Assembly: GCA_035296325.1 (NCBI GenBank)
Contig: DATHBD010000039.1
Location: 1 to 39,051, forward strand
Length of the DNA: 39,051 nucleotides
Reading direction: 5' to 3'
From: DATHBD01 sp035296325
Lineage (GTDB): Bacteria > Actinomycetota > Actinomycetes > Mycobacteriales > Micromonosporaceae
The position numbers and the translations under genes were made by a program. Shown one piece after another: positions 30,862 through 37,957 of this stretch. The notes beneath the pieces were generated by a model, which saw only the letters and a program-made list of their open reading frames with translations, was not told where the DNA came from and searched no databases. Position 1 is the first letter of the stretch. Each line of letters begins with the position of its first letter.

Positions 30862-32406
30862 ATGGCGGACATCTTCGATTCATACGCGATGTCGGATGCG
30901 TGGGACGAGATGTTCGAGCGGCCCGGGATTCCCCGGGGGCCGTACCGGTCGCTGTTCGCCGCGCTGCAGCCGCTCGCGCCGTCCGACCTGCGCTACCGCG
31001 CCGACCAGCTGGCCCGCGTCTTCACCGACCGCGGGGTCACCTTCGCGTACGGCGGCGAGGAGCGCCCGTTCCCGCTGGACCTGGTGCCGCGCATCATCGA
31101 CGCGCTGGAGTGGGACCTGCTCACCGCGGCGGTGCAGCAGCGGGTCCGGGCGCTGGAGATGTTCCTGAGCGACATCTACGGTTCCGGGCGGGTCTTCGAG
31201 GACAAGGTGGTCCCCCGTCGGCTGATCACGACGAGTGCGAACTTCCGGCAGGCGGCGTACGGGATCGAGCCGCCCAACGGCGTCCGGGTGCACATCAGCG
31301 GCGTCGACCTGGTCCGCGACGAGCAGGGGCGGTTCTGCGTGCTGGAGGACAACCTGCGCATCCCGTCCGGCGTCAGCTATGTCATCGAGAACCGGCGGGC
31401 GATGACGCAGACGCTGCCGGCGCTCTTCGCCGAGGCGCGGGTGATGCCGGTGGACGAGTACCCGGCAAGGCTGCTCGCGGCGCTCCGGGCCGCCGCACCG
31501 GAGGGCGTGAGCGAGCCCTGCGTGGTGGTGCTCACCCCGGGCGTGTACAACGCCGCGTACTTCGAACACGCGCTGCTGGCCCGACTGATGGGCGTGGAAC
31601 TGGTGGAGGGCCGCGACCTGATCTGCAGCGGCAACCGGGTTCGGATGCGGACCACCCAGGGCGAGCGTCCGGTGCACGTGGTGTACCGGCGGGTGGACGA
31701 CGAGTACATGGACCCGGTGCACTTCCGCCGGGACTCCTTCATCGGCTGCCCCGGCATCGTCAACGCCGCCCGCGCCGGCAACGTCACCCTGGCCAACGCG
31801 CTCGGCAACGGCGCGGCCGACGACAAGATGGTCTACACCTACGTGCCGGACCTGATCCGGTACTACCTGCGGGCCGAGCCGTTGATCGACAACATCCGGA
31901 CCTACCGCCTGGACGACCCGGAAGTGCTGCACGACGTGCTCGGCCGGCTTGACGAGCTGGTCCTCAAGCCGGTGGACGGTGCCGGCGGCAAGGGCATCGT
32001 GATCGGCCCGCAGGCCGACGAGCGCACCCTGGACGAACTTCGGGCCACGGTCGCGGCGAATCCACGCGGCTGGATCGCCCAGCGGCCGGTGGCGCTCTCC
32101 ACCTCCCCCACGCTGATCGGTGACAAGGTCGCGCCGCGCCACATCGACCTCCGGCCGTTCGCTGTCAACGACGGCGACGAGGTGTGGCTGCTGCCGGGCG
32201 GGCTGACCCGGGTGGCGCTGCCGGAGGGCGCGCTGGTGGTGAACTCCAGCCAGGGCGGCGGATCCAAGGACACCTGGGTGCTCGCCGGCGCCAACGACCC
32301 GGCCGAGCCGACGCCCCGGCATCCGCCCGAGCTGGCGACCCCGCCGCCGGACCGCAGTCCCCGCGACGAGGGCCCGGGCGCGCAAGCGGCCGAGCAGCAG
32401 CAGTAG
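30862..32406 (+). CDS. Circularly permuted ATP-grasp type 2 protein (DUF404/DUF407), 514 aa
   Basis: This is an ATP-grasp amide ligase-like protein that pairs with alpha-E and transglutaminase genes. Family segments visible: YDEMFERPG-like start (WDEMFERPGIPR), FPLDLVPRII, LLTAAVQQRVRALEMFL, GVDLVRDEQGRFCVLEDNLRIPSGVSYV, VVVLTPGVYNAAYFEHALLAR, VDDEYMDPV and VLKPVDGAGGKGIVIGP. The last ~30 residues (after VLAGAND) are a Pro-rich polar tail ending QQQ. The start is ATG 30862; TAGGCT lies 6 nt upstream (leaderless pattern). The family is predicted to form amide bonds on peptides; the substrate is unknown. Confidence 0.92.
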   Translation: MADIFDSYAMSDAWDEMFERPGIPRGPYRSLFAALQPLAPSDLRYRADQLARVFTDRGVTFAYGGEERPFPLDLVPRIIDALEWDLLTAAVQQRVRALEMFLSDIYGSGRVFEDKVVPRRLITTSANFRQAAYGIEPPNGVRVHISGVDLVRDEQGRFCVLEDNLRIPSGVSYVIENRRAMTQTLPALFAEARVMPVDEYPARLLAALRAAAPEGVSEPCVVVLTPGVYNAAYFEHALLARLMGVELVEGRDLICSGNRVRMRTTQGERPVHVVYRRVDDEYMDPVHFRRDSFIGCPGIVNAARAGNVTLANALGNGAADDKMVYTYVPDLIRYYLRAEPLIDNIRTYRLDDPEVLHDVLGRLDELVLKPVDGAGGKGIVIGPQADERTLDELRATVAANPRGWIAQRPVALSTSPTLIGDKVAPRHIDLRPFAVNDGDEVWLLPGGLTRVALPEGALVVNSSQGGGSKDTWVLAGANDPAEPTPRHPPELATPPPDRSPRDEGPGAQAAEQQQ

Positions 32407-32419
32407 AGGTGCGTGAACC

Positions 32420-33358
32420 ATGCTGAGCCGCATCGCCGAGTCGCTGTTCTGGATCGGGCGCTACGTGGAACGCGCCGACGACACCGCGCGGATCCTCGAG
32501 GCGTTCCTGGCCCGCCTGCTGGAGGATCCGTGGGCGGACGAGGACGCGGCCTGCCGCACCCTGACCGCCATCCTGGGCGCGGCCGGCGGCGAAAACACGC
32601 GCCTGGCCACGGGGGACGTGCTCGAGCTGCTGGCCTTCGACGCCGCCAACGCGAGCGCGATCACCGGCGCGGTCGCGGCCGCCCGGGAAAACGCCCGGGG
32701 TGCCCGGGAGGCCATCTCCAGCGAGATGTGGGAGTGCCTCAACGTCACCTGGCACTCGCTGCCGGCCCGCCGCGCCGCCGCCGAGCGGCTGGGGCCGAAC
32801 GTCTACCTCGCCTACGTCCGGGAGCGGGCCGCAGTGCTGGCCGGCCTGGCCGAGTCCACGCTGAGCCGCGACGACGGCTGGCGGTTCCTGATCCTGGGTC
32901 GCAGCCTGGAGCGGGTCGACATGACGGCACGGCTGCTCTCCATCCAGGCCAGCACCACCGACGAGAACTCCGGTTGGCGCACCGTCCTGCGCTCCTGCGG
33001 GGCCGAGGAGTCGTTCCTGCGCACCCACGGCGGCACCGTCCTGCCGCAACGGGTCGCCGAGTTCCTGCTGCTGGACCGGCTCTTCCCCCGATCCGCGCTG
33101 CACGCGCTCACCACCGCAGAGCAGTGCCTGCGCGAGCTCGCCCCGAGCACCGAGCGGGCCGGCGTGACCGATCCCGCCCGGCGACCGATCGGCCAGGTCC
33201 GGACCCGCCTCGAGTACGCCGACACGGTGACCCTGCTCGATGAGCTTCCGGCCCACCTACGCGCGCTGCAGCAGGCGTGCGCCACCGCCAGTGCGGCCGT
33301 CACGGAGCGCTATTTCGCACAGGCCAACGCAATCAGCTGGGGGAGCACGAGATCATGA
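32420..33358 (+). CDS. Alpha-E domain protein, 312 aa
   Basis: The all-helical alpha-E family is defined by its linkage to type 2 ATP-grasp and transglutaminase genes. The start MLSRIAESLFWIGRYVERADDTARIL is the family hallmark, followed by helices with conserved Glu, ISSEMWECLN and DDGWRFLILGRSLERVDMTARLL. The start is ATG 32420 with GAGGTG 8 nt before it and 13 nt after the ATP-grasp gene. Its stop overlaps the transglutaminase start (ATGA). Biochemical role unproven. Confidence 0.93.
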   Translation: MLSRIAESLFWIGRYVERADDTARILEAFLARLLEDPWADEDAACRTLTAILGAAGGENTRLATGDVLELLAFDAANASAITGAVAAARENARGAREAISSEMWECLNVTWHSLPARRAAAERLGPNVYLAYVRERAAVLAGLAESTLSRDDGWRFLILGRSLERVDMTARLLSIQASTTDENSGWRTVLRSCGAEESFLRTHGGTVLPQRVAEFLLLDRLFPRSALHALTTAEQCLRELAPSTERAGVTDPARRPIGQVRTRLEYADTVTLLDELPAHLRALQQACATASAAVTERYFAQANAISWGSTRS

Positions 33359-34197
33359 GCTGGCGCCTGCGGATCCGCCACGTCACCGGCTTCTCCTACG
33401 CCGGCACCGTCTCCGCGTCGTACAACGAGGCTCGGCTGACGCCGTTGACCCTGCCCTGGCAGACGACGCTGTTCAGTTCGGTCGAGGTGAGCCCGACGGC
33501 CACGACCTACCGGTACTACGACTACTGGGCCACCCTGGTCACCTCCTTCGACCTGCACCGGCCACACCAGCAGCTGAAGATCACGGCGTCCAGCCTGGTG
33601 GAGTCCGCTCCCCCGGAGCCACCACAGCGCTGCGCCACCTGGGCGGAGGTGCGCGCCGAGCCGACCCTGGACCGGTACGCCGAGTTGCTCGCCGAGACCG
33701 GGCGGACGCGGATCGACCCGGAGCTGGCCGCCGAGGTCTCGGACGTGATCGACGGCGCCGACCCCGGAGAGGCCGCGCTGGCGATCGCCGACCATGTCAG
33801 GTCCAATGTGGAGTACGTGAAGGGGTCCACCGGGGTGCAGACCGGCGCCCGCGAGGCGTGGAGCCTGCGCAAGGGCGTCTGCCAGGACATCGCCCACCTC
33901 ACCGTGGGCATGCTCCGCTCACAGGGCATCCCGGCCCGGTACGTCTCCGGGTACCTGCACCCGCAGCGCGACGCGAAGGTCGGCGACACCGTGGCCGGAC
34001 AGAGCCACGCCTGGGTGGAGTGGTGGTGCGGCGACTGGGTGGGGTACGACCCGACCAACAGCAAGCCGGTGGGGCCCGGGCACGTGGTGGTGGCGCGGGG
34101 GCGCGACTACGACGACGTACCGCCCCTGCGTGGGGTGTACCACGGGGCCGGGAGCAGTGAACTGGGCGTGACCGTCGAGATCACCCGCCTGACCTGA
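33355..34197 (+). CDS. Transglutaminase-like protein, 280 aa
   Basis: The N-terminal beta domain (MSWRLRIRHVTGFSYAG to about residue 90) is of the bacterial transglutaminase N type. The papain-like core has Cys176 (RKGVCQDIAHL), His218 (SHAWVEWW) and Asp232 (VGYDPTNSKPVG), a full triad. Such enzymes may cleave or form amide bonds. The start ATG 33355 overlaps the alpha-E stop by 4 nt. Its 3' end overlaps the pectinesterase relic on the other strand by 17 nt. Confidence 0.94.
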   Translation: MSWRLRIRHVTGFSYAGTVSASYNEARLTPLTLPWQTTLFSSVEVSPTATTYRYYDYWATLVTSFDLHRPHQQLKITASSLVESAPPEPPQRCATWAEVRAEPTLDRYAELLAETGRTRIDPELAAEVSDVIDGADPGEAALAIADHVRSNVEYVKGSTGVQTGAREAWSLRKGVCQDIAHLTVGMLRSQGIPARYVSGYLHPQRDAKVGDTVAGQSHAWVEWWCGDWVGYDPTNSKPVGPGHVVVARGRDYDDVPPLRGVYHGAGSSELGVTVEITRLT

Positions 34198-34887
34198 CCG
34201 GGGTGGGGTCCCAGTTGTCCGGGCCGGCGAGGTAACTCCGCGGTGTCGCCGCGGTGGCCTGCTCAGCGGTCAGCCGCGGACACTCCGGCCCCACCTGCGC
34301 GCCCGGCCCACGGTTGCGGTACTCGTCGAACCGGGCCGCCCGCCACGGCCAGCTGCCGAAGTCCGTCCACGGCGCCGCCGCTCGGATGTGCGCTCCCAGG
34401 AAGGAGTTCCGGACGGTGACCTGGCCGACCGCATCGGGGTCGTTGCCCGGGTGCCAGGGCCGGCCCAGAGCCACCGTCCCGGCCGTGGCGTCGCCGTGAA
34501 CCTGCTGCGGGTGAACAGGAAGCCGTACCGGTTGGTGACGGCGGTACTGGGCGCGGTGACGTACCCGTTGTTGGTGGTGGAACCGCGACTCAGCGAGTGG
34601 ATCCGGGTCCGGTCGAACACGGCGGTGGCGCGGCCGAAGATGAAGTCAACGTCGCCCTCGACCCGACCGGCGTACACACCTGGCTTGACCCGGATCGTGA
34701 AGACGCTCGCATTGTTGCTGGGCACCGCGTCGACGGCGGTCTGGATGGTAGTGAAGTCCCCACTGCCGTCAAGGGCCACGGTGACGGACGGCCCCGACGC
34801 GGCCGATGCGCCGGCCGGCCCGGTTCCGAGTCCGCCGCCGACCAACCCCATGCAGGTGACGACCAACGCCCACGCCCGGCCCCGCAT
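34181..34887 (-). pseudogene. Decayed pectinesterase (CE8)
   Basis: A signal peptide (MRGRAWALVVTCMGLVGGG, then ASAAS) and the pectinesterase start VTVALDGSGDFTTIQTAVDAVP are intact, with GGAGGGCAG before ATG 34887. After VKPGVYAG the sequence jumps to VEGDVDFIFGRATAVFD. The ~100 residues between, with the Gln and first Asp of the active site, are missing (junction near 34664-34670). Near 34492 one base is lost, so the C-terminal part (VALGRPWHPGNDPDAVGQ through YLAGPDNWDPT) lies in another frame. With an in-frame deletion and a frameshift it cannot be active. It likely once degraded plant pectin. Confidence 0.85.
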
Positions 34888-35087
34888 CTGCCCTCCATGG
34901 GCGCCACTGAGCGGCTCAGGGCGTATAGATGATCATAGCTAAAGCAGGGACGGTAGGAGCAGTGGGCGATGGCGTCAAGGCGGTGTGCGATTGCGTCACC
35001 GGCACGAGGCGGGCCGGACACCCGACCCCGGAGCGGTACGACACAATGGGTGCGGTGCCGGTGGTGGATTCGCCGCCCGGGACCACT

Positions 35088-35160
35088 GGGGCCGTAGCCC
35101 AATGGCAGAGGCACGCGGTTTAGGTCCGCGCCAGTGTGAGTTCGACTCTCACCGGCCCCA
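35088..35160 (+). tRNA. tRNA with UAG anticodon (Leu codon CUA) but short variable loop
   Basis: The cloverleaf is complete: acceptor GGGGCCG/CGGCCCC (7 bp) with discriminator A, anticodon stem CGCGG/CCGCG with loop TTTAGGT (anticodon TAG), variable loop of only 5 nt (CCAGT), T stem GTGAG/CTCAC with loop TTCGACT. The D stem has one mismatch (C-A). No CCA is encoded (CCC follows). Normal tRNA-Leu has a long variable arm, so the amino acid is uncertain. Confidence 0.82.
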
Positions 35161-35356
35161 CCCGAAACGGATACCCAAACGCAGGGGCAGACGGGCCGTC
35201 GGCGCCTCCGTCAGTGACTGGTGACTTCGCGCAGGGCATTCGCTCGGGGAAGCATGGGTGCGCTGCGAGCCGTAACTACCCGGGCGGCAAGCGGTCGTCC
35301 AAGAGCGAACCAGGCCTTCGGGAGATCCTCGTTTGGTCCCTCGTGGGAGTTGCCGG

Positions 35357-35767
35357 TCAGTTCTGGCCGGGACTTGCTATGGGCAATCCTGCAGCCTTAG
35401 CGCATTCGAGCAGTCGTCGGTCGTAGGTGACGAAGGCGATGAGTGCCGTTCCGGACTCGTTGGTCAGAACGTGGGCGGTGGCGAGGTGGATGGCGTCGAG
35501 GCTGCGCAGCGTCGGCTCGGCGAACGCGGCTGCGGTCGCGCGGATCGTGGTGTCGATCTCCAGTCGGAAGAGCCGTCCGACGGCCGCCGGCACACCGATC
35601 AGGGCTTGTGGGGCTGACCGGCGCAACGCTCTAGGCACTTCCACCTCGACGAGGGCGGACGAGACCAGCGGCACATCGTTGTGGGTGTTGAGCCAGGAGA
35701 CCAGGTCGGCGCTGCATGCCTCCTGCCGAACCAGCTTAACGACAGCGGCGGAATCGAGATAGATCAC
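35357..35767 (-). CDS. PIN-domain toxin, VapC-like, 136 aa
   Basis: PIN-domain toxins are Mg-dependent ribonucleases, often cutting tRNA or rRNA. The acidic site is visible: Asp5 (MIYLDSAAV), Glu41/Glu43 (ALVEVEV), Asp91 (RSLDAIHLATA) and Asp116 (TYDRRLLECAKAAG). Length is normal. The start is GTG 35767, which overlaps the antitoxin stop by 4 nt, the usual coupling in toxin-antitoxin operons. The lower GC of the region fits an acquired module. Confidence 0.93.
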   Translation of the reverse strand: MIYLDSAAVVKLVRQEACSADLVSWLNTHNDVPLVSSALVEVEVPRALRRSAPQALIGVPAAVGRLFRLEIDTTIRATAAAFAEPTLRSLDAIHLATAHVLTNESGTALIAFVTYDRRLLECAKAAGLPIASPGQN

Positions 35768-36042
35768 CAGCGCTCCTCGTCGCGCATCGCGGCGAGCGTG
35801 GCGGCCACGTCCACACCCTCGTCACCGAGCTTCGGCGGAAGCGGAATAGGACCGCCGCCGGCCGGGGCGACGGCCCGCCCTGCAGCCACCAGCTTGGCCA
35901 GCGTCGACCTGTCGTCGCCCACCGGAACGAGCCGGGCTATCGGGTGCCCACGGTCCGTGATCTCAACGGTCTCGCCCCCGCTCACCCGTGCCAACACCTG
36001 GCTTGTGTTCTGGTTCAGCTCCCGGACACCGATGCGCTCCAT
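35764..36042 (-). CDS. Phd/YefM-type antitoxin, VapB role, 92 aa
   Basis: The N-terminal DNA-binding part MERIGVRELNQNTSQVLARV followed by GGETVEITDRGHPIARLVPV is the Phd/YefM signature. The C-terminus (PPKLGDEGVDVAATLAAMRDEERW) should wrap the toxin. ATG 36042 is preferred over GTG 36048, because the -10-like TACACT (36050-36055) ends 7 nt before it; this gives a leaderless mRNA. A perfect inverted repeat overlaps this promoter. Confidence 0.92.
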   Translation of the reverse strand: MERIGVRELNQNTSQVLARVSGGETVEITDRGHPIARLVPVGDDRSTLAKLVAAGRAVAPAGGGPIPLPPKLGDEGVDVAATLAAMRDEERW

Positions 36043-36052
36043 AGGCACGAGT

Positions 36053-36071
36053 GTAGAACGGAATGTTCTAC
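36053..36071. promoter_or_regulatory. Operator of the toxin-antitoxin operon
   Basis: GTAGAAC-N5-GTTCTAC is a perfect 7-bp inverted repeat that covers part of the -10 box of the antitoxin gene. This is the position expected for autorepression by the toxin-antitoxin complex. Confidence 0.72.
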
Positions 36072-36156
36072 GTTGCGAGTTGCTCGGCCGCGGCGGGCGC
36101 TATCAGGTTCTTCTTTCATCTTGACCTGCGCAAACGCAGTGCCAACGGCTCACCGT

Positions 36157-36180
36157 TTATCGTCGCCGGTTGGTTCGCAT
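36157..36180 (-). other. Seven-codon ORF with a strong ribosome binding site
   Basis: On the minus strand GGAGGT (36187-36192) is followed after 6 nt by ATG and MRTNRRR, then TAA. It lies 29 nt after the stop of the ECF sigma gene. It may be the surviving start of a gene cut off when the toxin-antitoxin region arrived, or a chance match. The hairpin CTGCG-N4-CGCAG lies at 36126-36139. Confidence 0.25.
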
Positions 36181-36209
36181 GGTGGTACCTCCGGCCCACG
36201 TCACGGCGC

Positions 36210-37487
36210 TCACGATTCGACGCCGGTCTCCACGGAGGTCAGCCTGCGTCGCAGGTGTGCCCGTTCCGGCTCGGTGCCGACCAGGTCCAGCGCCTCCCGG
36301 TACGCCGCAGCGGCCTCCGGCAACCGGCCAAGCCGACGGAGCAGATCGGCCCGGGTCGCCGGGTAGAGGTGGTAGCCGCGCAGCCGCGGCTCGTCGGCCA
36401 GCTCGTCGAGCAGCGCCAGGCCGGCCCGGGGCCCGTCCCGCATCGCCACGGCGGCGGCCCGGTTCAGCGCGACAACCGGGGACGGTACCAGGGCGAGCAG
36501 CACGTCGTAGAGCGCCACGATCTGCGGCCAGTCGGTGGTCGCCACGTCGGCGGCCTCGTCGTGCAGGGCGGCGATCGCAGCCTGTACGCCGTACCGGCCG
36601 GGCGGGCCGCCGGTCAACGCGGTGACCACCAGCGCGCGGCCCTCCTCGATCATCGCGCGGTCCCACCGGTTGCGGTCCTGGTCGTCGAGGAGCACCAACC
36701 GGCCCTGCCCATCGGTGCGGGCGTCCCGCCGCGCGTGGATCAGCAGCATCAGCCCGAGCAGGCCGGCCACCTCGCGCTGCGCGGGCAGCAGCCGGCGCAG
36801 GATCCGGGCCAGCCGGATGGCCTCCTCGGCGAGGTCGAGCCGCTGCAGCCGCGGACCGGAACTCGCCGCGTAGCCCTCGGTGAAGACGGAGTACACCACC
36901 TGGAGCACCCCGGGCAGTCGCTCCGGCAGTTCGTCGGCGCCGGGCACCCGGAACGGGATGCGGGTGTCGCGGATCTTCTTCTTGGCCCGCACGATCCGCT
37001 GCGCCATCGTCGCGGTCGGGACGAGGAAGGCCCGGGCAACCTCGGGCGTGGTCAGGCCGGCCAGGCAGCGCAGCGTCAACGCGCCGCGGTCCTCGGCGGG
37101 CAGCGCCGGGTGGGCGCAGGTGAAGAACAGCGCCAGCCGGTCGTCGGGCAGACCGCCGTCGGCGTCGGCCGGCGGAGCCGGTTCCGCCCGGTCCGCCTCG
37201 GCCTGCAGGATGGCGAGCCGGGCGGCGTAGGTCTGGTCCCGCCGCAGCCGGTCGACGGCCTTGCGCCGCGCCGTGGTGAGCAGCCAGGCGCCCGGCCTGG
37301 TCGGGACGCCGTCCGTCGGCCAGTGCACGAGGGCCGCCTCGATCGCCTCGGACGCGACCTCCTCGGCCAGGTCCAGGTCACCGAAGCGCTGGACGAGGGC
37401 GGCGAGCAGCCGGCCACGCTCCTCACGGAAGACCGCCTCCACGGAGGACTCCACGGCGGTCGTGGCATCGGCTGCCCGCTCGTCCAT
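36210..37487 (-). CDS. ECF42-type RNA polymerase sigma factor with C-terminal extension, 425 aa
   Basis: The N-terminal sigma-2 (VEAVFREERGRLLAALVQRFGDLDLAEEVASEAIEAAL, RPGAWLLTTARRKAVDRLRRD) and sigma-4 (LTLRCLAGLTTPEVARAFLVPTATMAQRIVRAKKKI) regions are followed by about 230 residues of helical TPR-like extension (YSVFTEGYAAS, EVAGLLGLMLLIHARR, RYGVQAAIAALHD). This long form with an adjacent YCII/DGPF gene is the ECF42 group, which lacks an ordinary anti-sigma factor. The start is ATG 37487, 5 nt after the stop of the YCII gene, so both are translated together. Confidence 0.94.
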   Translation of the reverse strand: MDERAADATTAVESSVEAVFREERGRLLAALVQRFGDLDLAEEVASEAIEAALVHWPTDGVPTRPGAWLLTTARRKAVDRLRRDQTYAARLAILQAEADRAEPAPPADADGGLPDDRLALFFTCAHPALPAEDRGALTLRCLAGLTTPEVARAFLVPTATMAQRIVRAKKKIRDTRIPFRVPGADELPERLPGVLQVVYSVFTEGYAASSGPRLQRLDLAEEAIRLARILRRLLPAQREVAGLLGLMLLIHARRDARTDGQGRLVLLDDQDRNRWDRAMIEEGRALVVTALTGGPPGRYGVQAAIAALHDEAADVATTDWPQIVALYDVLLALVPSPVVALNRAAAVAMRDGPRAGLALLDELADEPRLRGYHLYPATRADLLRRLGRLPEAAAAYREALDLVGTEPERAHLRRRLTSVETGVES

Positions 37488-37492
37488 CGCCG

Positions 37493-37855
37493 TCAGTTGT
37501 CGAACTCGGCGACCGGGCGGACCTCAACCGAGCCGCCGCCGCGTGCGCCGGGGCAACGGGCGGCCCAGTCCAGCGCGACGTCCAGGTTGGGCACGTCAAG
37601 GACGTAGTAGCCGCCGAGGATTTCCCGGGTCTCGGCGAACGGCCCATCCGTGATGGTCCGGTCGCCGGCCTCGCCGACCCGGACCGTCGTGGACGTGGTC
37701 AGGTCCTGCAGGGAGTGCCCGGCAACGTAGATCCCGGCCTCCGCGACCGCCTTGTCGAACAGAATCCATTCCTCGACGGCGGCCGGCGTGCAGTTGTCGG
37801 CTGCCTCGGCCTCGTCCGCCATCGGCGGGCTGTAGATCAACAGCATGTACTTCAC
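37493..37855 (-). CDS. YCII-related (DGPF-domain) protein, 120 aa
   Basis: The protein begins MKYMLLIYSPPM and carries the TDGPFAETREILGGYYVLDV segment that names the DGPF family, ending with PGARGGGSVEVRPV. DGPF genes travel with ECF42 sigma factors and are usual targets of them; the biochemical role is unclear. The start is GTG 37855 with GAGGAG about 9 nt before it. A candidate ECF promoter lies 49 nt upstream. Confidence 0.93.
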   Translation of the reverse strand: MKYMLLIYSPPMADEAEAADNCTPAAVEEWILFDKAVAEAGIYVAGHSLQDLTTSTTVRVGEAGDRTITDGPFAETREILGGYYVLDVPNLDVALDWAARCPGARGGGSVEVRPVAEFDN

Positions 37856-37903
37856 GGGTTCGGCTCCTCTGGTCTCGCGCGGCGGGTTGCCGTACAGCAT
37901 CAC

Positions 37904-37930
37904 GACGAACGGAACCCGGCCGGATCGACG
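37904..37930 (-). promoter_or_regulatory. ECF-type promoter of the YCII-sigma operon
   Basis: On the minus strand CGTCGA (37925-37930) is 17 nt from CGTC (37904-37907). This fits the TGTCGA / CGWC motif reported for ECF42 sigma factors at all but one base. The same block appears before the alpha/beta hydrolase. Confidence 0.65.
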
Positions 37931-37957
37931 CCGCCTCCAGGGTATTTCGTCGACGAC

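Noticed and set aside
30880..32433. 517-codon minus-strand frame opposite the ATP-grasp gene
   Set aside because: Antisense shadow with no family features; the plus strand carries a conserved family along its whole length.
36063..37607. 514-codon plus-strand frame opposite the ECF42 gene
   Set aside because: Gln/Gly/Arg-rich antisense of the sigma factor; its first codons only cover the toxin-antitoxin operator region.
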